A program made the translations under genes and the position numbers. Source: Bradyrhizobium iriomotense (GTDB lineage Bacteria; Pseudomonadota; Alphaproteobacteria; Rhizobiales; Xanthobacteraceae). Taken from it: DNA of 64,000 nucleotides. Under the pieces are notes generated by a model. The model did no database searches and was not told the origin of the DNA. It worked only from the letters and a program-made list of their open reading frames with translations. Location of the stretch: the NCBI RefSeq assembly GCF_030160715.1, contig NZ_BSOW01000014.1:186001-250000 (forward strand), given 5' to 3'. This document shows, one piece after another, positions 52,636-60,887 of this stretch; within the stretch, counting starts at the first letter, position 1; each line of letters opens with the position of its first letter.

Positions 52636-52676
52636 CCGCCCGCCTGCGCACCCCGCAGGCGGGCGGTTTGGTTTTT
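52636..52676 (+). terminator. Rho-independent terminator after the DUF2852 gene
   Basis: CCGCCCGCCTGCG (52636-52648) and CGCAGGCGGGCGG (52654-52666) make a perfect 13-bp G+C stem with a 5-base loop, followed by TTTGGTTTTT. This is a textbook intrinsic terminator on the plus strand. Confidence 0.85.
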
Positions 52677-52760
52677 GACGCATGAGAACCTGGAGACGGC
52701 GAACCAAGACCAAGCCTTGCGCGAGCTGCGGCAAGCGCGCCGCGCGCACTGAGCGCGCCG

Positions 52761-53249
52761 CTATTTCGCGCGTGCCGCGAGCTCCTTGGCCATGCCTTCC
52801 GCGGCGCCCGGGCCGGCGTGCACATGGACCTCCTTCGCAACGATGGGCTCGCCGCATTCGGAGCAGACCAGCACCGGATCGAACACCTTGCCGCAGCTCT
52901 TGTGCTCGTGAAGCATGGGGCGGCCGCGCTCATCGACCATGTGGGTGTCACCCCAATGCACGATCGCCATCACCACCGGATAGAGATCCAGTCCCTTCTG
53001 GGTGAGGATGTACTCATAGCGCGTCGGGCTCTCCTGATAGGGCGAACGCCTCAGCACGCCGAACCGGACGAGCTTCTTCAGGCGATCGGCGAGGACGTGC
53101 CGGGTGACCCCGAGCCGGGACTGAAACTCCTCGAACCGGCGCACGCGCAGGAAGCAGTCGCGCAGGATCAGGAGACTCCAGCGGTCGCCGATCACGGCCA
53201 CCGTCCTGGCGACCGAGCACTGTTCCTGCTCAAGCGAATCCCATCGCAT
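52761..53249 (-). CDS. HxlR-family transcriptional regulator with C-terminal Cys cluster
   Basis: A 162-residue HxlR regulator: CSVARTVAVIGDRWSLLILR, FEEFQSRLGVTRHVLADRL and VRFGVLRRSPYQESPTRYEY, a winged helix with an N-terminal Cys. The C-terminal extension SCGKVFDPVLVCSECGEPI has Cys pairs that could bind metal. ATG at 53249 is preferred over an extension from 53363. It diverges from an SDR gene, with two palindromic sites in between. Confidence 0.9.
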   Translation of the reverse strand: MRWDSLEQEQCSVARTVAVIGDRWSLLILRDCFLRVRRFEEFQSRLGVTRHVLADRLKKLVRFGVLRRSPYQESPTRYEYILTQKGLDLYPVVMAIVHWGDTHMVDERGRPMLHEHKSCGKVFDPVLVCSECGEPIVAKEVHVHAGPGAAEGMAKELAARAK

Positions 53250-53305
53250 TCGTCCGACCCCGAAAAGGCTGAATTCCCAACGCGTTCGTGCGACGACAAT
53301 ATAAA

Positions 53306-53320
53306 ATTCCAAAATGGAAT
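53306..53320. promoter_or_regulatory. HxlR-type operator candidate 1
   Basis: ATTCCAAAATGGAAT is a perfect palindrome (ATTCCA-AAA-TGGAAT) 57 bases upstream of the hxlR start. Together with a near-copy about 77 bases away it suggests a two-site control region. Confidence 0.55.
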
Positions 53321-53382
53321 GAAAGCTCCCGAGGTGGCGACCGCTTGCCCTATACCTAGGCAAAGCAACGTATTATTTTATA

Positions 53383-53397
53383 GTTCCATTTTAGAAC
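53383..53397. promoter_or_regulatory. HxlR-type operator candidate 2
   Basis: GTTCCATTTTAGAAC is a palindrome with one mismatch (GTTCCA-TTT-TAGAAC), 61 bases upstream of the SDR start, sharing the TTCCA-N3-T-GAA pattern with the other site. Confidence 0.5.
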
Positions 53398-53457
53398 TGT
53401 ATGGCAATATTCTGCGTGGGTAGCGACTTAACGCTCCAAACTCTGCGGGAGGATGCG

Positions 53458-54167
53458 ATGAAGACGGCGATCGTGATCGGTGTGGGCCCGGAGCGCGGGC
53501 TCGGCGCACAGCTGTGCAAGCGGTTTGCTGCAGACGGGCTCAAAGTGATCGTCGCGGGCCGGACCTCGTCCATGCTCGAGGCTGTTGCGAACGATATCGA
53601 AAAATCTGGAGCGCAGGCCGTTCCCTTCGTCGCCGATGCCACCAAGGAGAACGACGTCGCCGCACTGTTCGATGCCGCCGGAGGCGAGCTTGATCTTGCG
53701 ATCTACAACGCCGGCAACAACACGCCCGGCAGGATCATCGAGATGGAGGCCGACTATTTCGAGAGTGCCTGGCGCGTCGTCTGCTTCGGTGGCTTCCTGT
53801 TCGGCCGCGAGGCGGTGCGCCGCATGGCGCCGAAGAAGACCGGCACGCTGCTCTTTACCGGCGCCAGCCCTCGCTGCGCGGGCGCTCCGGCTTTGGCGCT
53901 TTCAACTCCGCCAAGGCCGGCTTGCGCACGCTCGCCCAGGCGATGGCCAAGGAATATGCGCCCGACGGAATCCACGTCGCTCATGTCGTGGTCGACGGTG
54001 CGATCGCCGGCGACAAGATCATGAACCGCTTCCCCGATGCTGCGGGCCGGCAGGACAGCCTGATCAGCATCGAAGGCATCGTCGATGCGTTCGCCTTCCT
54101 CTACGGCCAGCCCGAACGCGCCTGGTCGTTCGAGCTCGACGTGCGGACGTCGAAGGAGAAGTGGTGA
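53458..54167 (+). pseudogene. SDR-family oxidoreductase gene broken by a -1 frameshift
   Basis: The first frame encodes a Rossmann N-terminus (MKTAIVIGVGPERGLGAQL) and NAG (IYNAGNNTPG) up to TLLFTGAS near 53866. The conserved continuation, including FGAFNSAKAGLRTLAQAMAK and VVVDGAIAGDKI, is in the next frame and ends at 54167. One base appears missing at about 53867-53870: GCCAGCCCTCG where GCCAGCGCCTCG is expected. The Tyr of Tyr-x3-Lys is Phe here (FNSAK), as in a known SDR subgroup. The start has a GGGAGG site. A sequencing error cannot be excluded. It diverges from hxlR, its likely regulator. Confidence 0.75.
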
Positions 54168-54190
54168 GGCCTTGGCTGTTGCCTCATCGA

Positions 54191-54478
54191 TCAGGCGGCA
54201 GCCTTGTTCTTGATGGCTCCGATGATCGCGGTCAGGATCGCCCCGCCGGCGCCACCGGCGACGACCTGCGACACGATGCCGCCGACGCTCAAGTTTCCGG
54301 ATTCTGCTGCGGCCATGATGGACGGAAGCAGCAGCGTAATGATCTGGCCGAGCACCCCGCCGCCGACCAGACCCGAAATGACGTTTCCGGCCATTCCGAG
54401 ATCAAATGTCGGCGAAGACTTGCCCGCGCCAATTCCACCAAGCGCGCCCGAGACGAGGTTGATCAGAATCTGTTCCAT
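54191..54478 (-). CDS. Small glycine-rich hydrophobic protein, unknown function
   Basis: A 95-residue protein with repeated Gly/Ala/Ile segments (LVSGALGGIGAG, GNVISGLVGGGVLGQIITLL, SQVVAGGAGGAILTAIIGAI) and a lysine C-terminus (KNKAAA). The pattern suggests glycine-zipper membrane helices. I know no assigned function. It is convergent with the frameshifted SDR gene, whose stop is 23 bases away. Confidence 0.65.
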   Translation of the reverse strand: MEQILINLVSGALGGIGAGKSSPTFDLGMAGNVISGLVGGGVLGQIITLLLPSIMAAAESGNLSVGGIVSQVVAGGAGGAILTAIIGAIKNKAAA

Positions 54479-54699
54479 GCGGATCTCCCGTACGAGGTCG
54501 TCGGGCCGTTCGCCAGCCGCTGCGTTCGTCTGTCTGACGAGCGGTCCACTCCGGCATCGTCAGCCCGCTTACAGGCAAAGACAATAGAGTGTGTTGCCGA
54601 TCGACCGGTGAAATAAACCCTCGCGGGTGGCACAAGCCGCATAGCAAGGTTTTCAGCTTGGCCTGTCATTGCGCATGGCGGGGGCTCGCAATTTCTCTT

Positions 54700-54805
54700 G
54701 TCCCGGACGCGGTGCAGCGTGAAACGCTGCTCCGCAGAGCCGGGACCTAATCCGGTGTGCCCCGGACGCAGCGCAATGCGCCGCATTGCGCTGCGTCCGG
54801 GGCAC
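54700..54805. repeat. Palindromic repeat cluster, including a 49-bp near-perfect palindrome
   Basis: Two adjacent structures lie in an otherwise empty stretch of about 350 bases (54479-54829). The left one has GTCCCGG/CCGGGAC arms (54700-54746) enclosing GCAGCG/CGCTGC. The right one has 24-bp arms that are exact inverses (54757-54780 and 54782-54805) separated by one base. It lies just beyond the 3' end of the gamma-glutamyltransferase gene and could terminate its transcript. Confidence 0.8.
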
Positions 54806-54829
54806 GAAAGGTCAACCTGTCAAAGCGGC

Positions 54830-56566
54830 TCAATACCCGTCGGCTAGCCCCGTGTTGCGGCGGGGATCGTTGGCGCCATAGTAGCGGTTGTTGCCGACCG
54901 GCTTGCCGTTCAGCGACGGCGCGCCGACGATGATGACCGCCAGATGGTTGGCCGGCTGCGGCGGTCCGAACTTGTGGCCCATGCCTTCCAGAATCTTTTG
55001 CGTATCCGGCGACAGCGCATAGTTCTCAACGTTGGTCAGATCCGGCAGCCATTGCTGGTGGATGCGCGGCATGTCGACGGCTTCCTGCGCGTTCATGTCG
55101 TAGTCGATCGCGTTGATCATGGTTTGCAGGACAGCCGTGATGATGCGGCTGCCGCCGGGCGTGCCCACCACCATGACGGTCTTGCCGTCCCTGGTGACGA
55201 TGGTCGGGCTCATCGAGGACAGCGGCCGCTTGCCCGGAGCGATGGAGTTGGCCTCGCCCTGCACCAGGCCATACAGGTTCGGCACCCCGACCTTGGCGGT
55301 GAAGTCGTCCATTTCATCGTTCAGCAGGACGCCGGTCTTGGCCGCCGTCACCTTGGCGCCGAACCAGTCGTTGAGCGTGTACGTCACCGACACCGCGTTG
55401 CCGTCCTTGTCCGCGATCGAATAGTGCGTGGTGTTGCTGCCCTCGTGCGGCGCGACGCCCGGCTTGATATCCTTGGAGACGCCAGCCTTGTTCGGATCGA
55501 TCACGGCGCGGATCTTGGTCGCGTAATTCTTGTCGAGCAGACGGTCGAGCGGGTTCTTCACGAAGTCCGGATCGCCGAGATAGCTGTTGCGGTCCACGTA
55601 AGCGTGGCGCATGGCTTCGATCTGGACATGCACGGCCTGCGCGGAGTGGTAGCCCAGCTCCTTCAGCGGATAGCCCTCGAGGATATTCAGGATCTCGCAG
55701 ATGACGACGCCGCCCGAACTCGGCGGCGGCGCGGAGATCACGTGGTAGCCGCGATAGTCGCATTCGACGGGCGCGAGCTCGCGCGTCTTGTAGCCGTCGA
55801 GGTCGTCCTGTGTGATCAGGCCTTTGCCCGCCTGGCTCGATGCCACGATGGCGCTGCCGACCCAGCCCTTGTAGAAGCCGTCGGTGCCTTTGCTGCTGAT
55901 CTCGCGCAGAGTCTTGGCGAGCTCCGACTGCACCAGCTTCTCACCCACCTGGAACGGCTTACCGTTGTTGAGGAAGATCGCGGCGGACGCTGGATCGTCC
56001 TGAAAATCATTGGTGGCTGTAAGCAACAAGTCGATGTCGCCCTGGTCCAGCGCAAAGCCCTGCTCGGCGAGCTGGATCGCGGGGGCGAGCAGCTCGGCGC
56101 GCTTCATGGTGCCGTACTTTTCGCGCGCATATTCCATGCCCGAGACGGATCCAGGCACGCCCACGGCCAGGTGCCCCTTGGTCGAGATGCCCTTGATGAC
56201 GTTGCCGTCCTTGTCGAGATACATGTTCGCGGTCGCGCCCTTGGGCGCCGTCTCGCGGAAATCGAGGAACGTCTTGCGGCCGTCGGCGAGCTGGATCGTC
56301 ATGAAGCCGCCACCGCCGAGATTACCGGCCGCCGGATAGACCACCGCCAACGCGTAGCCGACCGCGACCGCTGCATCGACGGCATTGCCGCCGCGCTTGA
56401 GCACGTCCACGCCCACCTGCGTCGCCAGATGCTGCGCGGACACCACCATGCCGTTTTCCGCGGCGGCCGGCGCGACCGACGCCGCACGCGCGGGGCTGAA
56501 GGTTGTGAGGCTGACCGATATAATCGCGGCGACCATCCACCGCGCACATGTTTCTGGCTTCTCCAC
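54830..56566 (-). CDS. ggt: Gamma-glutamyltransferase
   Basis: A 578-residue Ntn-hydrolase precursor that cleaves itself before the catalytic Thr in GSNTTHYSIADKDG (near residue 378), giving large and small subunits. It hydrolyses or transfers gamma-glutamyl groups of glutathione in the periplasm. A signal peptide (MVAAIISVSLTTFSPARA) follows a GTG start at 56566, which has an AAGGAGCG site. The longer upstream frame is not used. Landmarks KRGGNAVDAAVAVGYAL, GNLGGGGFM and MSPTIVTRDGKTVMVVGTPGG (given in part: VVGTPGGSRI) agree with the family. Confidence 0.95.
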   Translation of the reverse strand: MEKPETCARWMVAAIISVSLTTFSPARAASVAPAAAENGMVVSAQHLATQVGVDVLKRGGNAVDAAVAVGYALAVVYPAAGNLGGGGFMTIQLADGRKTFLDFRETAPKGATANMYLDKDGNVIKGISTKGHLAVGVPGSVSGMEYAREKYGTMKRAELLAPAIQLAEQGFALDQGDIDLLLTATNDFQDDPASAAIFLNNGKPFQVGEKLVQSELAKTLREISSKGTDGFYKGWVGSAIVASSQAGKGLITQDDLDGYKTRELAPVECDYRGYHVISAPPPSSGGVVICEILNILEGYPLKELGYHSAQAVHVQIEAMRHAYVDRNSYLGDPDFVKNPLDRLLDKNYATKIRAVIDPNKAGVSKDIKPGVAPHEGSNTTHYSIADKDGNAVSVTYTLNDWFGAKVTAAKTGVLLNDEMDDFTAKVGVPNLYGLVQGEANSIAPGKRPLSSMSPTIVTRDGKTVMVVGTPGGSRIITAVLQTMINAIDYDMNAQEAVDMPRIHQQWLPDLTNVENYALSPDTQKILEGMGHKFGPPQPANHLAVIIVGAPSLNGKPVGNNRYYGANDPRRNTGLADGY

Positions 56567-57089
56567 GGGACGCTCCTTGGGCTGGGCCGGTGATCCCGGC
56601 ACATTGTTGTCCGCGAGCGCAGCCGATCGGCACCCGCGTGCGAGGTGGAGCATGACGACATGGTGTAGCTGTGGCGCACACCGCGCTTTCCTCGCGGGGG
56701 AGGGAGCCCCTGTGGCCCCTTCTGGCCATCCCACGCGGGGGGAACCGACCGCGCTCCGGGCGCGCAAGCACTCGGCAGCCGCCGTCCCCCGCCAACCGCC
56801 TGCACTGCCTACCATTCCGGCAGCCAAATCGGGTCGCGCTAACCCGGCATTAACTATCGTCGGCGTCTGGTAAGGTCGGCAAGTCGCGCCCAAAGGCTTA
56901 GTCGAGGCCCTTAGTTTTGACATCTTGGCAGGGAAAGCAGACGGCCGGCTTCGGACGGGCCGCTGCAATCCAAAAAGACAAGGCTTTGCGCAGGCTTGGC
57001 AGGTGCGCGCGACCCGCGCGGCTTTGGGGAACCGGCAGCCATTTTGCGCGCCGAGGACATGGAACGATCGCCTTGAGAGGATACTGCTT
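56567..57089. other. Divergent intergenic region between ggt and tolQ
   Basis: About 520 bases with no supported gene. It should hold the promoters for ggt (leftward) and the tol operon (rightward). A TTGACA occurs at 56917-56922, but no good -10 lies at the right distance. Confidence 0.5.
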
Positions 57090-57806
57090 ATGAATCCGGC
57101 CGACGTCGCCCAGTCAGCACTGCCGGTTGCCGCGTCCGCCGACGTGTCGCTGATCGCGCTGTTCTGGCAGGCTCACTGGATCGTGAAGGCGGTCATGCTC
57201 GGGCTGCTGTCCTGCTCGGTCTGGGTCTGGGCGATCGCGATCGACAAGATTTTCCTCTATGCCCGCACCCGCCGCTCGATGGACCGTTTCGAGCAGGCGT
57301 TCTGGTCCGGCGAATCGATCGAGGAGCTCTATCGCACACTCTCGGCCAAGCCGACCCATTCGATGGCGGCCTGCTTCGTCGCGGCGATGCGCGAATGGAA
57401 GCGCTCCTTCGAGAGCCACGCCCGCTCGGTCGCAGGCCTTCAGATGCGCATCGAAAAGGTGATGAACGTGTCGATCGCGCGCGAGATCGAGCGGCTGGAG
57501 CGGCGCCTGCTGGTGCTCGCGACCGTCGGCTCGGCCGGCCCCTTCGTCGGCCTGTTCGGCACCGTCTGGGGCATCATGTCGAGCTTCCAGTCGATCGCAG
57601 CGTCGAAAAATACCTCCCTGGCGGTCGTCGCGCCCGGTATCGCCGAAGCGCTGTTTGCGACCGCCGTCGGCCTTATCGCCGCCATTCCTGCCACTATTTT
57701 CTACAATAAGTTCACCTCCGAGGTGAACCGCCAGGCCCAGCGGCTCGAGGGCTTTGCGGATGAATTTTCGGCCATCCTGTCCCGTCAGATCGACGAGCGA
57801 GGCTGA
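57090..57806 (+). CDS. tolQ: Tol-Pal system proton-channel subunit TolQ
   Basis: A 238-residue inner-membrane protein of the ExbB/TolQ/MotA family with three TM helices: near residues 30-52 (VKAVMLGLLSCSVWVWAIAI), 130-155 (LATVGSAGPFVGLFGTVWGI) and 170-195 (GIAEALFATAVGLIAAIPAT). With TolR it forms a proton-driven motor that energises the Tol-Pal envelope-constriction system. ATG at 57090 follows GAGAGGA at about 8 bases. It is the first tol gene here; ybgC, normally just upstream, is far to the left. Confidence 0.95.
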   Translation: MNPADVAQSALPVAASADVSLIALFWQAHWIVKAVMLGLLSCSVWVWAIAIDKIFLYARTRRSMDRFEQAFWSGESIEELYRTLSAKPTHSMAACFVAAMREWKRSFESHARSVAGLQMRIEKVMNVSIAREIERLERRLLVLATVGSAGPFVGLFGTVWGIMSSFQSIAASKNTSLAVVAPGIAEALFATAVGLIAAIPATIFYNKFTSEVNRQAQRLEGFADEFSAILSRQIDERG

Positions 57807-57847
57807 CGGGCGGCATGTATGGTGAAGGCTAGATTGGGCACCAGACC

Positions 57848-58300
57848 ATGGCGATGAACGTAGCCAGTTCGTCCGGAGGCGGCGGCCGTCGCAGCCGGCG
57901 CAAGCCGGTCATGGCCGAGATCAACGTCACGCCGATGGTCGACGTGATGCTGGTGCTGCTCATCATCTTCATGGTGTCGGCGCCGCTGCTGACCGTCGGC
58001 GTGCCGCTCGACCTGCCGCAGACCCAGGCCAAGAGCCTCGACCAGAACGATCAGAAGCCGCTCCAGATGTCGGTCGACATCAAGGGCAAGGTCTTCATCA
58101 ACGACACCGAGGTCGCGCTGAACGACCTGGTGCCGAAGCTGAAGGCGATCACGGATGCGCGCGGCGGGCTCGAGGAACGCATCTATCTGCGCGCCGACAA
58201 GAAGGCGGATTACGGTACGGTAGCCAAGGTGATGGGCCTCCTGTCGGGGGCAGGGTTCAAGAAGCTGGCTCTCGTCACGGAAGTGGAGCAGGGGTCCTAA
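57848..58300 (+). CDS. tolR: Tol-Pal system subunit TolR
   Basis: A 150-residue ExbD/TolR protein with a single TM (about residues 28-50, PMVDVMLVLLIIFMVSAPLL) containing the essential proton-carrying Asp in VDVML, and a periplasmic domain. It lies 41 bases after tolQ and 4 bases before tolA in one operon. Confidence 0.95.
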   Translation: MAMNVASSSGGGGRRSRRKPVMAEINVTPMVDVMLVLLIIFMVSAPLLTVGVPLDLPQTQAKSLDQNDQKPLQMSVDIKGKVFINDTEVALNDLVPKLKAITDARGGLEERIYLRADKKADYGTVAKVMGLLSGAGFKKLALVTEVEQGS

Positions 58301-58304
58301 GCCG

Positions 58305-59261
58305 GTGAAGGTGAACGTCGACAAGACACTCGTTGCGTCGATCGCCCTCCACGTCCTCGTGATCGGATGGGGGCTGTTCACCTTTAGCAGCAGGGCTTTC
58401 GTGGCGCCGGAAGAGTCGCTTCCGATCGATATCATCTCCTCCGATCAGCTCGCAAAGATGATGGCGGGGCAGAAGACCGGCGACAAGGACAAGCTGAAGC
58501 CCAAGGTCGAGAAGGTCGCCGAGGCCAAGCCCGAAGAGGACGCCGTCGGCAAGGTCACCGAGAAGAAAGAGCTGATCAAGACCAACTCGACGCCCGAGCC
58601 GCCGAAACCCGTCGAGAAGCCGGTCGAGAAGAAGCCCGAGCCGCCCAAGCCGGTCGCCGAGGCCAAGCCGAAGGAAGAGCCGAAGCCGCAGGAAAAGAAG
58701 CCTGATCCGGCCAAGGAAGATCCGATTGCCGAGCTCCAGAAGAAGCTCGAGACCAAGAAGCCGCCGCCCAAGCCGCCGGAGCCCAAGGTCGCGGCGGCGC
58801 AGCCGCAGCAGCAGCCGAAGCCCAAGGAGCGCAGCTTCGATCCCGCGCAGATCCAGCGCGACCTCGACAAGCGCGATCCGACCCGGCACGAGCTCACCGG
58901 AACGGCGCTTAATGCGTCCGCCTCGCTCGGATCGGCGACAGGGACTGCGGCCAACAACGTCGCGACCTGGGGGGGCGCGTTCAAGAGCGCGGTCAGACGC
59001 TGCTTCACGCCCACTTATAACGGACAGGACGCCGATCAGTACGAGGCCGACATCGACATTCCCATGAAGATCGATGGGTCGTTGGCATCCGAGCCCATCG
59101 TCGTCGCCGTCAGAGGACCGTCGCGGTCGATTGCGCAGGCGGTGGCAGAGAGCGCCAAGCGCGCCATCGTGCAATGTCAGGTCTATTCATTCCTGCCAAA
59201 GCAGCAGTACGACAGCTGGAAGACCATTCCGATGACTTTCGGCCTGAAAGATATGTTGTGA
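58305..59261 (+). CDS. tolA: Tol-Pal system protein TolA
   Basis: A 318-residue TolA: an N-terminal TM anchor (VASIALHVLVIGWGLFTF), a long Lys/Pro/Glu-rich periplasm-spanning region (about 65-185, many KPEPPKP-type segments), and a C-terminal domain with FKSAVRRCFTPTYNG and the Ile/Val-rich strands that contact TolB/Pal. It starts with GTG. The Pro-rich rather than Ala-rich spacer is common in rhizobia. Confidence 0.9.
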   Translation: MKVNVDKTLVASIALHVLVIGWGLFTFSSRAFVAPEESLPIDIISSDQLAKMMAGQKTGDKDKLKPKVEKVAEAKPEEDAVGKVTEKKELIKTNSTPEPPKPVEKPVEKKPEPPKPVAEAKPKEEPKPQEKKPDPAKEDPIAELQKKLETKKPPPKPPEPKVAAAQPQQQPKPKERSFDPAQIQRDLDKRDPTRHELTGTALNASASLGSATGTAANNVATWGGAFKSAVRRCFTPTYNGQDADQYEADIDIPMKIDGSLASEPIVVAVRGPSRSIAQAVAESAKRAIVQCQVYSFLPKQQYDSWKTIPMTFGLKDML

Positions 59262-59285
59262 CATCCGAACAAAAGAATTTGCGCG

Positions 59286-60653
59286 ATGAATGACGTCCGA
59301 TCGATGAACCGCCGCCGCTTTATGACCCTGACCGGGTCGACGCTCGCAATGCTGGGGGGCGGGCGTGCCTTCGCCCAGGCCCAGCAGGGGCGTCTCCGCA
59401 TCGATCCGACCGAATTTCAACCTGTCCCGATCGCGATCACCAATTTCGTGCCAGGCTCGCCGTCCGACGGCGAGGTCGGTAACGGCGTCACACAGGTCAT
59501 CACCAACAACCTGAAACGCTCGGGCCTGTTTGCCCCGATCGACCAGGCCGCGTTCATCGAGCGCATCAGCAATATCGACGTCGCGCCGCAATTCCAGAAC
59601 TGGAAGACGATCAACGCCCAGGCGCTGGTCACCGGCCGCATGACGCGCCAGCAGGATGGCCGGCTGAAGGCCGAATTCCGCCTATGGGACGTGGTCTCGG
59701 GCCAGCAGCTCACCGGCCAGCAATATTTCACCTCGCCGGAATACTGGCGCCGCATCGCCCACATCATCTCCGACCAGATCTACGAGCGGATGACCGGCGA
59801 AAAGGGCTATTTCGACAGCCGCGTCGTCTTCGTCGACGAGACCGGGCCGAAGGAGCGCCGCGTCAAGCGGCTCGCGATGATGGATCAGGACGGTGCCAAT
59901 GTGCGTTATCTGACCCGTGGCTCCGACCTCGTGCTCACGCCACGCTTCTCGCCGAACTCGCAAGAGATCACCTATATGGAGTTCGGCCAGGGCGATCCGA
60001 AGGTCTATCTCTTCAACATCGAGACCGGCCAGCGCGAGATCGTCGGCAACTTCCCCGGCATGACCTTTGCTCCGCGTTTCTCGCCGGACGGCCAGCGCGT
60101 GATCATGAGCCTGCAGCAGGGCGGCAATTCCAACCTGTTCGTGATGGATCTGCGTTCGCGCTCGACCACGCGCCTCACTGACACGCCGGCGATCGACACG
60201 TCTCCGTCCTACTCACCGGATGGCACCCGCATCTGCTTCGAGTCCGATCGTGGCGGCAGGTCGCAGATCTATGTGATGGCGGCGGGCGGCGGACAGGCGC
60301 AGCGCATCTCCTTCTCCAAGGACGACACCAACGCCACCTATTCGACACCGGTGTGGTCACCGAAGGGCGACTACATCGCCTTCACCAGGCAAGGCGGCGG
60401 GCAGTTCTCGATCGGCGTCATGAAGCCGGATGGCTCCGGCGAGCGGCTCCTCACCTCGGGCTTCCACAATGAAGGCCCGACGTTTGCGCCGAACGGCCGC
60501 GTCGTGATGTTCTTCCGCGATCCCGGCGGTAGTGGTGGGCCGTCGCTGTACAGCGTCGACATCTCCGGCCGCAACGAGCTGAAGGTGCCGACGCCGGGCT
60601 TCGCCTCCGACCCGGCGTGGTCGCCGCTGTTGTCCTCGACAGCGGGCCAATAG
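59286..60653 (+). CDS. tolB: Tol-Pal system beta-propeller protein TolB
   Basis: A 455-residue periplasmic protein with an N-terminal domain (PIAITNFVPGSPSDGEVG) and a C-terminal beta-propeller of SPDG-type repeats (FSPDGQRVIMSL, YSPDGTRICFESDRGG, WSPKGDYIAFT). The leader NRRRFMTLTGSTLAMLGGG has a twin-arginine-like motif, so Tat export is possible instead of Sec. TolB normally binds Pal, which is usually encoded next, but no pal gene follows here. Confidence 0.95.
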   Translation: MNDVRSMNRRRFMTLTGSTLAMLGGGRAFAQAQQGRLRIDPTEFQPVPIAITNFVPGSPSDGEVGNGVTQVITNNLKRSGLFAPIDQAAFIERISNIDVAPQFQNWKTINAQALVTGRMTRQQDGRLKAEFRLWDVVSGQQLTGQQYFTSPEYWRRIAHIISDQIYERMTGEKGYFDSRVVFVDETGPKERRVKRLAMMDQDGANVRYLTRGSDLVLTPRFSPNSQEITYMEFGQGDPKVYLFNIETGQREIVGNFPGMTFAPRFSPDGQRVIMSLQQGGNSNLFVMDLRSRSTTRLTDTPAIDTSPSYSPDGTRICFESDRGGRSQIYVMAAGGGQAQRISFSKDDTNATYSTPVWSPKGDYIAFTRQGGGQFSIGVMKPDGSGERLLTSGFHNEGPTFAPNGRVVMFFRDPGGSGGPSLYSVDISGRNELKVPTPGFASDPAWSPLLSSTAGQ

Positions 60654-60678
60654 ATCGCTCGCATCGCGTGCGCGTTCA

Positions 60679-60715
60679 TCGGCGCGAAGTTTTCGAAAAA
60701 CAGCGCCGAGTTTTT
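60679..60715 (+). terminator. Intrinsic terminator after tolB
   Basis: TCGGCGC (60679-60685) and GCGCCGA (60703-60709) form a 7-bp stem followed by GTTTTT, 25 bases after the tolB stop. It would end the tolQRAB transcript before the next gene, consistent with pal not being part of this operon. Confidence 0.7.
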
Positions 60716-60887
60716 CGCTTTCTGCGATTGCGGCAAGCTTTCCTTCACCTTGTGCTCGGCAAAGCTTGCCCAGCTGCTTGATATTTCAGCAGAAATTCGT
60801 TCGCTGAAGGTTCAAAACAACGCGCCCTTAACGATGTTCCCTCAGAAAGACTTCATCTCGGCTGGGTAAAAGTACGCTCCAAACAGG

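Noticed and set aside
56917..56922. TTGACA as the tolQ promoter -35
   Set aside because: No acceptable -10 hexamer at 16-18 bases.
56567..56968. Upstream extension of gamma-glutamyltransferase
   Set aside because: The signal peptide begins just after the GTG at 56566, which has a good ribosome site; the extension is low-complexity.
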